Below are positions 51,538 to 59,600 of a DNA stretch of 64,000 nucleotides, piece by piece. Origin of the DNA: Actinomycetospora callitridis (lineage in GTDB: Bacteria; Actinomycetota; Actinomycetes; Mycobacteriales; Pseudonocardiaceae); contig NZ_JAQZAK010000009.1 in the NCBI RefSeq assembly GCF_028737265.1, positions 124,001-188,000 of the forward strand, read 5' to 3'. Position numbers and translations under genes: made by a program. Each line of letters starts with the position of its first letter. The first letter of the stretch is position 1. The notes under the pieces are model-generated. The model worked only from the letters and a program-made list of their open reading frames with translations, had not been told where the DNA came from and did not search any database.

Positions 51538-51975
51538 ATGGACGACGTGACCACCGGAGCGCTGGACGACGCCGCCGTGGACGCGCTCCTGGCCGGCGTG
51601 CGCCGGGTGGCGCTGCTCGGGGTCTCCGACCGCTTCAACCGGCCCAGCTTCCGGCTCGGCGCCTACCTGCTCGACCGCACCGCGTGGACCGTCGACCTCG
51701 TCAACCCCCACGTCGTCGAGACCCTCGGGCGGCTCTGCGCACCGACGCTCGCCGACGTCCCGGCGCCCGACCTCGTCGTGGTCTGCCGGGCGCCGGGGGC
51801 CTGGGACGCCGTGATCGAGGAGGTCGCGGGCGTCGGGGGACACGCCGTGTGGCTGCCGAGCGACGTCGCGGACGCGGACACCACGGCGCGCGCGTCCGAC
51901 CGGGCCCGGGCCGCGGGCCTGGTGGCCGTCGCCGACCGCGACCTGCGCGCCGAGCACAAGCGGTGGTGTGCGTGA
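51538..51975 (+). CDS. CoA-binding-domain protein (YccU-like)
   Basis: 145-residue Rossmann protein of the CoA_binding family: VRRVALLGVSDRFNRPSFRLG with the nucleotide loop, then VDLVNPHVVETLGRLC and APDLVVVCRAPGAWDAVIEEV. Members bind CoA or act in acyl-CoA synthesis or acetylation, but stand-alone proteins of this size are of undefined role. Stop and next start overlap (GTGA). Confidence 0.85.
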   Translation: MDDVTTGALDDAAVDALLAGVRRVALLGVSDRFNRPSFRLGAYLLDRTAWTVDLVNPHVVETLGRLCAPTLADVPAPDLVVVCRAPGAWDAVIEEVAGVGGHAVWLPSDVADADTTARASDRARAAGLVAVADRDLRAEHKRWCA

Positions 51976-52490
51976 GCGTCGGGAGATCAGCCCTGGTCCG
52001 CGAGCCCGACCGGCTGGAGGTCCGCGCACCCCGCACCGCCCCCGCGCTGGCGCTGGCGACGGGCGTCGTCGGGCTCGCAGCCGGCATCTGGCTGGCGACG
52101 CTCGGGGGCACGGCGAGCCTGGTGCTCGGCCTCGTGCTGATCGTCTTCTTCGCGGTCGGCACGGTGCGCGCGGCGCTGCGCCTGCTGCGGGGCCGACCCC
52201 TGCTCGTCGTCACCCCCGAGGGCATCGACGACGGCGGGTCGATCGTCGTCGCCGGGTTCCTGCCGTGGTCCGAGCTCGGGTCGATCGACGTCCTGCCCGC
52301 CCGCGGCGGCGGGATGGTCGTGATCGGGGTGCGCGACCCCGAGGCCGTCCTCGCCCGCACCACCCCGTCCCGCGCCCGCGTCGGGCGCGCCCAGGCGGGG
52401 CGCCTCGGCAGCCCCGTCGTCCTGCCGCCCACGGTGCTCCCCGTCCCCGCGGAGGAGCTCGCCGCCGACATCGAGGCCTTCCGGCCGTGA
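51972..52490 (+). CDS. two-TM protein with PH-like domain (STM3941-like)
   Basis: 172 residues. Two adjacent hydrophobic helices (about 24-44 and 47-68) and then a beta-rich region LLVVTPEGIDDGGSIVVAG, FLPWSELGSIDVLP, MVVIGVRDPEAVLAR that looks like a bacterial PH-type or STM3941-family domain. Function unknown. The GTG at 51972 overlaps the preceding stop, so it is coupled to the CoA-binding protein. Confidence 0.75.
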   Translation: MSVGRSALVREPDRLEVRAPRTAPALALATGVVGLAAGIWLATLGGTASLVLGLVLIVFFAVGTVRAALRLLRGRPLLVVTPEGIDDGGSIVVAGFLPWSELGSIDVLPARGGGMVVIGVRDPEAVLARTTPSRARVGRAQAGRLGSPVVLPPTVLPVPAEELAADIEAFRP

Positions 52491-52530
52491 GCCGTTGACC
52501 GGCGCGTCGCCGGTGCGGAAGCGTTCCGGT

Positions 52531-53145
52531 GTGGCCAGCTACCGCGCGCGTCGTCGCCGGGCGATGGTCGCCGAGGTGCGCCGGCAGGGGGTCACCGACT
52601 CGCGGGTCCTGCGGGCGATGCTCGAGGTGCCGCGCCACCGGTTCGTGCCCGCGCACCGCGCGGACGAGGCCTACGGCCCGGGGCCGCTGCCGATCGCGTG
52701 CGGCCAGACGATCTCCGCGCCCGCGATGGTGGGGGCGATGGCCGCCCTGCTGGAGCTCACCGGCCGCGAGCGCGTGCTCGAGGTGGGCACCGGCAGCGGG
52801 TACGCCGCCGCGGTGCTCTCGCGGTGCGCGCGCGAGGTGATCAGCATCGAGTACCACCCCTCGCTCGCCGCCGGGGCCCGCGCCGCGCTCGCGGCCACCG
52901 GCCACCACGTCGAGGTCCGCCACGGCGACGGGCGCGCCGGCGCCCCCGACAAGGCACCCTTCGACGCGATCTCCGTGGCCGCGATGGCCGAGGGCGAGGT
53001 GCCGGCGACGCTGCTCGGCCAGCTCACCGACCGCGGCGTCCTCGTCTGCCCCGTGGGCCACGGCCGCCGCGGTGACCTCGTCCGGATGCGCCGCGACGGC
53101 CGCGTCGAGCGGTTCATGCCGGTGTCGTTCGTGCCGCTGCTGTAG
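52531..53145 (+). CDS. pcm: protein-L-isoaspartate O-methyltransferase-like
   Basis: About 204-residue SAM-dependent methyltransferase. AMLEVPRHRFVP, GPLPIACGQTISAPAMVGAM (the PCMT signature with Ser/Thr-rich substrate loop), SAM motif I VLEVGTGSGYAAAVLS, and a closing FVPLL are all typical. It repairs isoaspartyl residues by methylation. The start is uncertain: GTG 52531 is preferred. GTG 52513 and TTG 52495 are in frame but add a basic stretch not found in the family. Confidence 0.88.
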   Translation: MASYRARRRRAMVAEVRRQGVTDSRVLRAMLEVPRHRFVPAHRADEAYGPGPLPIACGQTISAPAMVGAMAALLELTGRERVLEVGTGSGYAAAVLSRCAREVISIEYHPSLAAGARAALAATGHHVEVRHGDGRAGAPDKAPFDAISVAAMAEGEVPATLLGQLTDRGVLVCPVGHGRRGDLVRMRRDGRVERFMPVSFVPLL

Positions 53146-53194
53146 CGGCTCGGCGTCCGGGCGCGCCGCGATCGCATCACCGTCAGGCAGAACA

Positions 53195-53204
53195 CACACG
53201 TGTG
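53195..53204. promoter_or_regulatory. CACACGTGTG palindrome before the kinase gene
   Basis: A perfect 10-bp palindrome in the 139-bp gap between pcm and the Ser/Thr kinase gene. Possible regulator site. In sequence of this GC content it could be coincidental. Confidence 0.22.
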
Positions 53205-53284
53205 ATGTCGTCACGGCGGGTACACGGGTCTGTCCGGTTGAACGAGCCAGCCGCTCGCGTTTCTTCGCCCCGTGGAGGCATCGC

Positions 53285-54817
53285 GTGCTGGGTTCGTCCG
53301 CCCGTTCTCCCCGTCCCCGTGACGACCGGTCCGTCCCCGAGGTGGTCGCCGACCGTTACGAGGTGGGCGCCCTCGTCGGCACCGGATCGATCGCGACGGT
53401 GCACCGCGGGTACGACCGCCTGCTCCAGCGACCGGTGGCGGTGAAGCTCTTCCCGTCGGGTACGAGCGCGCGGACCCGGGCCCCGCTGGGCCGCGAGGTC
53501 GCCGCCGTGACGCAGCTGCACCACCCCGGGCTGGCCGTGCTCTACGACGCCGGTACCGAGGGCGACCGGGCCTACCTGGTCACGCAGCTCGTCGACGGGC
53601 CGTCCCTCGCCGCCCGGCTCCGCCGGGGGCCGCTGGCGCTCCGGGCGGTCGCGCCCCTGGGCGCGCACCTCAGCGCGGCGTTGGCGTACGTCCACGCCCG
53701 CCACGTGGCGCACGGGGACGTGCGACCCGGCAACGTCGTGCTCGGGCCTGAGGGCCGCCCGATGCTGACCGATCTCGGGCTCGCGGAGCTGGTCGACCTG
53801 TCCGGCCTCACGGTGGGCCGCGGAGCCCTCACGGAGGAGCGTGGTCCGGCGGCCGACGTCCACGGGTTGGGCGTGACCCTGCGCGCCGCGCTCACGGGGC
53901 CGAGCGGCGACGAGGGGCCCGGGCCGGTGCCGGACGAGCTCGACGCGTTGCTGGTGCAGATGACCGCCGACGACCCCGCGGCGCGACCGTCGGCGGCCGA
54001 GGTGAACGAGGCGCTGCGGCACGGGGGCACCACCGCGAGCCGCCCGTCCGGGTGGGGGAGTCCCGTCGTGCCGGTCGGTCCCGGCGCGGCCGACGACGCG
54101 CTCCTCGACCCCGCCCTGCTCACGGGGTCGGCGTCCGCGCCGGAGCGGGCCCCGGCCGCGTTCCGGCGGCGGGCCGGGCTGACGGTGGCCGCCGGCGCCC
54201 TGGCGGTGGGTGCCGTCGTGGGCGGCGCGGCCGGTGTCGGCGAGGTCCTCCACTTCTGGGGCGGGCAGGCGGACGGGAGCACGTCGTTCGCGAGTGTCGA
54301 CACGACTCCGATGCGGTCCGGCCTCCCGGAGATCGGCGCGCCGATCGCGGTGGTGCCGGGCATGCCGTGGACACCCGCCGTCACGCCCTCGCCGGTCAGG
54401 ACGCCCTCGCCGGTCCCGACGGAGCCCGGGTCGGGCGCGGGCGGTCTGCGCACGGCCGATCGCGCAGGTGACGCGACGGGTGGCGGCGACGCGCAGCGCG
54501 GCGCGCCCGCGACCGGGGAGTCCCGCGAGGACGCCTCCGACGACCGCGGCTCCGACCCCGGCGACGAGGGCGGCGACGAGGGCCGGACCGTCGGGGGCGA
54601 CCGCGGCGAGGGCCACGACGACGGCCACGACGAGGCCCGCGACGGCGGTGACGAGGGCGGCGACCCCGGCGGTCAGGAGGGCGACGAGACCGGCGGCGAC
54701 TCCGGCGGCGACTCCGGCGGTCGCGACGGCGGTGACGACGGGAGCGGCGACCCCGACGACGGAGCGAGCTCGGAGAGCGGCTCGGACCTCGGGGACGCCG
54801 ACCCGTCGGTGATCTGA
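53285..54817 (+). CDS. atypical membrane Ser/Thr protein kinase with acidic extracellular tail
   Basis: 510 residues. Kinase domain 24-245: Gly-rich GTGSIATVHRG, Lys54 in VAVKLF, catalytic loop HGDVRPGN (D145 and N150 kept, but HRD has become HGD and the usual Lys is Arg147), and the metal motif is DLG (163-165) instead of DFG. The activation segment is short and lacks an APE motif. A membrane helix follows (about 299-322). The last ~100 residues are almost only Gly, Asp, Glu and Ser, placed outside the cell. Reduced or no kinase activity is possible. GTG 53285 has ggagg six bases upstream. Confidence 0.85.
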   Translation: MLGSSARSPRPRDDRSVPEVVADRYEVGALVGTGSIATVHRGYDRLLQRPVAVKLFPSGTSARTRAPLGREVAAVTQLHHPGLAVLYDAGTEGDRAYLVTQLVDGPSLAARLRRGPLALRAVAPLGAHLSAALAYVHARHVAHGDVRPGNVVLGPEGRPMLTDLGLAELVDLSGLTVGRGALTEERGPAADVHGLGVTLRAALTGPSGDEGPGPVPDELDALLVQMTADDPAARPSAAEVNEALRHGGTTASRPSGWGSPVVPVGPGAADDALLDPALLTGSASAPERAPAAFRRRAGLTVAAGALAVGAVVGGAAGVGEVLHFWGGQADGSTSFASVDTTPMRSGLPEIGAPIAVVPGMPWTPAVTPSPVRTPSPVPTEPGSGAGGLRTADRAGDATGGGDAQRGAPATGESREDASDDRGSDPGDEGGDEGRTVGGDRGEGHDDGHDEARDGGDEGGDPGGQEGDETGGDSGGDSGGRDGGDDGSGDPDDGASSESGSDLGDADPSVI

Positions 54818-54820
54818 GAG

Positions 54821-56548
54821 TCAGCCTCCCGAACGGGTCAGTGCGAAGGACGCCGCCGGCAGGGTCAGGGAGTCGGCGGCCGTGTCGACGCCCGACGGCG
54901 CGCAGAGCACCTCGCGCGCCGCCACCGGGAGCGTCGCCGGGGCCTCGCCCAGGTTGACCGCCAGCCGCAGGTCGCCGCGGTGCACGACGAGCGTGCGGGC
55001 GTCCGCGTCGGCGTCCACCCGCACCCGGTCGAGGTGGGGGTCGGTGAGCTCGGGGTGGGCGCGGCGCAGGGCGATCAGCTCCCGGTGCACCCCGAGCAGC
55101 CAGGCGTGGGGTTCGCGATCGATCTCCGTCCAGTCGAGCCGCGAGTCCTCGAACGTCGAGAGCGCCGTCGGGTCGGGCACGTCGGAGGCGCCCCAGCCGT
55201 GCTCGGCGAACTCCCCGCGACGCCCCTCGCGCACGGCATCCTGCAGCGCGGGGTCCTCGAAGCCGACGAAGAACGCCCACGGCGTCGACGCGCCCCACTC
55301 CTCGCCCATGAACAGCATCGGCGTGTACGGCGAGCAGAGCACCAGCGCCGCCCCGCAGGCCAGCAGGCCCGGCGACACGGTGGCCGACAGCCGATCGCCC
55401 GCGGCGCGGTTGCCGATCTGGTCGTGGTCCTGGAGGTAGGCGAGGAACCGGTGGCCGGGGGTCGTCAGCGTGTCGACGGGCCGGCCGTGGGTGCGCCCGC
55501 GGAAGCTCGACCAGGTGCCGGCGTGGTGGAACGGGTGGTGCAGGACGTCGGCGAGGACGGAGAACGCGCCGAAGTCGGCGTAGTAGCCCTGGGTCTCGCC
55601 GGTGAGCGCCGAGTGCAGGGCGTGGTGGATGTCGTCGCACCACTGCGCGTCCAGCCCGTACCCGCCGGCCTCGCGTGGCGTGATCAGGCGCGGGTCGTTG
55701 AGGTCCGACTCGGCGATGAGGGTCAGCGGGCGGCGCAGGTGCGCCGACAGCGTCGCCACGTGCTGCGCCATCTCCTCGAGCAGGTGGGTCGCCCGGGCGT
55801 CGCGCAGGGCGTGGACGGCGTCGAGGCGCAGGGCGTCGACGCCGTAGTCGCGCAGCCACATCGTGACGTTGTCGAGGATGTAGCGCCGCACGGTGTCCGA
55901 GCCCGGCCCGTCGAGGTTCAGCGACGGACCCCAGACGTTCTCGCCGAGGAAGTAGGGCCCGAAGCGGTCGAGGTAGGCCCCGGACGGCCCGAGGTGGTTG
56001 TAGACGACGTCGAGCACGACGCCGAGCCCCCGGGCGTGGCAGGCGTCGACGAACCGCCGGAACCCCACGGGCCCGCCGTAGTTCTCGGTGACCGCGTACC
56101 AGAGCACGCCGTCGTAGCCCCAGCCCCGCGTGCCGTCGAAGGCGTTGACCGGCAGGACCTCGACGAAGTCGACCCCGAGATCGACGAGGTGGTCCAGCCG
56201 CTCCTCCGCGTCGGCGAACGTGCCGCCCTCGGTGAACGTGCCGACGTGCATCTCGTAGATCACCGACCCCGGCAGGGACCGGCCGGTCCAGGCCGCGTCG
56301 GCGGGGGAGGGCTCGACCTCGACGAGCCGGGAGGGGGCGTGCACCCCGTGCGGCTGCCACCGCGAGCGCGGGTCGGGCAGCGGCTCACCGCCGTCGAGGG
56401 CGAACGCGTAGTCCGTCCCCGGGCCGGCGTCGGGCACGGTGACCGACCACCAGCCGTCCGCTCCCGTCGTCATCGTCTCGATCCGGTCGTCGAGGACCAG
56501 TCCGACCGCCGTACGGTCGGGGGCCCACACCGCGAACTCGTGTGCCAC
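54821..56548 (-). CDS. treZ: malto-oligosyltrehalose trehalohydrolase
   Basis: 575-residue GH13 enzyme that releases trehalose from maltooligosyl-trehalose. An N-terminal E-set domain (FAVWAPDRTAVGLV) precedes the TIM barrel. Catalytic nucleophile in ALRLDAVHALRD, acid/base in LIAESDLNDPRL, and the third acid in LQDHDQIGNR. SVIYEMHVGTFTEGGTF and GVDFVEVLPVNAF are TreZ-typical. The TreY synthase that makes the substrate is not in the window. The start GTG 56548 is preferred; the sequence upstream to 56644 has no family similarity. Convergent with the kinase gene (3 bp between stops). Confidence 0.93.
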   Translation of the reverse strand: MAHEFAVWAPDRTAVGLVLDDRIETMTTGADGWWSVTVPDAGPGTDYAFALDGGEPLPDPRSRWQPHGVHAPSRLVEVEPSPADAAWTGRSLPGSVIYEMHVGTFTEGGTFADAEERLDHLVDLGVDFVEVLPVNAFDGTRGWGYDGVLWYAVTENYGGPVGFRRFVDACHARGLGVVLDVVYNHLGPSGAYLDRFGPYFLGENVWGPSLNLDGPGSDTVRRYILDNVTMWLRDYGVDALRLDAVHALRDARATHLLEEMAQHVATLSAHLRRPLTLIAESDLNDPRLITPREAGGYGLDAQWCDDIHHALHSALTGETQGYYADFGAFSVLADVLHHPFHHAGTWSSFRGRTHGRPVDTLTTPGHRFLAYLQDHDQIGNRAAGDRLSATVSPGLLACGAALVLCSPYTPMLFMGEEWGASTPWAFFVGFEDPALQDAVREGRRGEFAEHGWGASDVPDPTALSTFEDSRLDWTEIDREPHAWLLGVHRELIALRRAHPELTDPHLDRVRVDADADARTLVVHRGDLRLAVNLGEAPATLPVAAREVLCAPSGVDTAADSLTLPAASFALTRSGG

Positions 56549-56655
56549 GGGAGCGATCGTTCCCGACGGGCCGACGTCGCATGCGTGGCGGGGAGCCGGG
56601 ATGATGGACGCGCGGGCGGACGGGGTCCGGGCAGGACGGTGCACGGGGGTGGTCG

Positions 56656-59600
56656 ATGGGCGGCGATGCTGACCCCGGCACGCGTGCCCTGTTCGCGGGC
56701 GGCGGCCGCGTCGGCGCCGACATGGCGTCGGTCGACTGGAGCGCCACGCCCCTCGGCGAGCCGGAGAGCTGGCCCACCCCGCTGCGCACCGTCGTGCAGA
56801 TGCTCCTGACCACGCGCTTCTCGATGTGGATGGCCTGGGGCCCCGACCTCACGTGCTTCTACAACGACGCGTACTGGCGCGACACGCTGCAGTCGAAGCA
56901 CCCCTGGGCGTTGGGCAAGCCGGCCCACGTCATGTGGTCGGAGATCTGGCCGGACATCGGGCCGCGCATCGCGTCGGTGCTCGAGACGGGCGTCGCGACC
57001 TGGGACGAGGACCTGCTGCTCTTCCTGGAACGCAGCGGTTATCCGGAGGAGACGTACCACACCTTCTCGTACAGCCCGCTCGCCGACACCGACGGCGCCA
57101 TCCGCGGAATGCTCTGCGTGGTCACCGAGAGCACGGACCGTGTCATCGGCGACCGGCAGATGGCGACCATGCGGGATCTCGCGACCGCGATGGGCAGTGC
57201 CCGCTCCGAGGACGAGGTGCTGCGCGCCGTCGAGCACACGCTCGTCGACGCCGACCGCGACCTGCCGTTCGGCCTCGTCTACCTGTTCGACGACGACGCC
57301 GGGTCCGCGCGGCTGGCGGCGAGCGCGGGGGCGGCCCGCGGCTCCGCGATCGCGGCCGAGGTGATCGAGCCCGGGACCGGTCCCTGGCCGCTGGACCGGG
57401 TGCGGGCGGGCGAGACGGTGCTCGTCGAGGGCCTGGGTGCCCGGGTCGACGGCGACCTGCCCCACGGGGCGTGGGACCGGCCGGCCACACAGGCGGTGCT
57501 CGTGCCGCTCGCGGCGGCGTCGGGCGTCGAGGGCGAGGAGGTCGCCGGGGTCCTCGTCGCGGGCCTCAACCCGCACCGGGAGTTCGACGAGCGCACCTCG
57601 AGCTTCCTGCAGCTGCTCGGCGGCCAGATCACGGCGGGCCTCGCCCACGCGGGCGGCTACGAGGCCGAACGGCGCCGCGCCGAGGCGCTCGCCGAGCTCG
57701 ACCGCGCGAAGACCGACTTCTTCTCCAACGTCAGCCACGAGTTCCGCACCCCGCTGACCCTGATCATGGGCCCGGTCGCCGAGCTGCGCGCGTCGCCCGA
57801 GGTGGACCCCGAGCGCTGGCGCGCCGAGCTCGAGGTGGTGCACCGCAACGGGCAGCGCCTCGGGCGGATGGTCAACAGCCTGCTCGACTTCTCACGGCTC
57901 GAGGCCGGCCGTCGCCAGACCCACCCCGTGCCCGTCGACCTCGGCTCGGCCACCGCGGAGCTCGCGGCGGTGTTCGCGTCCGCGATGGCGCGGGCGGGCC
58001 TCGACTACGTCGTCGACTGTCCGCCGGTGGGCCGACCGGTCCTGCTCGACCGGGACGCGTGGGAGAAGGTCGTCCTCAACCTGCTGTCCAACGCCCTGAA
58101 GTTCACCGCCGACGGGCGGGTCTCGGTGCGCGTGGAGGCCACCGCCGACGCCGCGGTCCTGCACGTCGAGGACACCGGTGTCGGGGTGCCCGCGGACGAG
58201 CTGCCGCGCCTGTTCGAGCGCTTCCACCGTGTCGAGAGCCCCGGTGCGCGCTCCGGCGAGGGCAGCGGCATCGGCCTGGCGCTGGTGCGGGAGCTCGTCG
58301 GGCTGCACGACGGCGAGGTCCGCGCGACCAGCGAGCCCGGTGTGGGCACCACGATGACGGTGACGATCCCGTTCGGGCGGGCGCACCGGATGGAGATCGT
58401 GGCGCCGACGGTGGGGGCGGACTCCCCGGAGCTCGCCACCACCGAGCCCCTTCAGCCCTCGCCGGACGCCGAGTCCTTCGTCGCCGAGGCGCTGCGCTGG
58501 CTGCCCGACGACGCGGAGTCGACCGACGCCGAGCTGCCGACCCCCGAGGTGCCCGCCGGCTCCCCCGCACCCGCGGCCGAGAGCACGCGGGGCCGCGTCC
58601 TCGTGGCCGACGACAACGCCGACATGCGGTCCTACCTGCGCCGCCTGCTCGCCCCGCGCCACGACGTGCGCCTGACCGCGGACGGCGAGGAGGCGCTGCA
58701 GGCGGCGCTCGCCGACCCGCCGGACCTCGTCGTCTCCGACGTGATGATGCCCCGACGCGACGGCCTCGCCCTGCTCGCGGGCCTGCGCGCCGACGAGCGG
58801 ACCGCACGGGTTCCGGTCCTGCTGCTCTCGGCCCGGGCGGGGGAGGAGGAGGCCGTCCAGGGGCTCGCGGCCCAGGCCGACGACTACCTGGTCAAGCCCT
58901 TCACCGCCCCCGAGCTCCTCGCCCGCGTGGACGCGCACCTGCAGCTCGGCCGCGCGCGCCGCCGGGCGGAGGTCCGCTTCACCGCGATGGCCGACCTCGC
59001 GCCGGCGATGATCTGGGTGGCCGATCCCGACGGCGGCCGCACGTTCCACAACGCGGGCTGGCGGCGCTTCACCGGCCGCGACCCGGCCCAGGACCTCGGC
59101 GAGGGCTGGCGCGACGGCCTCCACCCCGACGACCGGGAGCAGCACCGCGCGATCACCACCGAGGCGAGGGCGGCGGGTCTCGGCTGGGAGGTCGAGTACC
59201 GGCTGCGGCGCGCCGACGGCGTCTACCACCGGGTGGTGGAGCAGGCCGTCGCCCTGCCCGGCGAGGACGGGCCGTCGGGGTGGGTCGGCAGCTGCATCGA
59301 CGTCAACGTCCGGGCCCTCGAGGCCGACCGCCAGCGGCTGCTCGCCCGCATCGGCGCGGAGCTCGACGGGGAGACCGAGGTCGTCGACCGGCTCGAGCTC
59401 CTGGTGCGCCTGCTCGTCGAGGTCCGCCTCGCCGCGCGCGCCTCGGCCCGTCCCGTGGACGAGGAGGGCCAGCCCGGCGCCGCCCGCGTCGCCGTCCGCA
59501 CCGAGGCGCCCTCCGGCTCCCGCGTGGCCGAGCCGCTCTCGGCCGACTCGGTGGGTGACGGGGAGCGGGACGCGCTGGCGCGCCGCGCGGTGGTCGCGGC

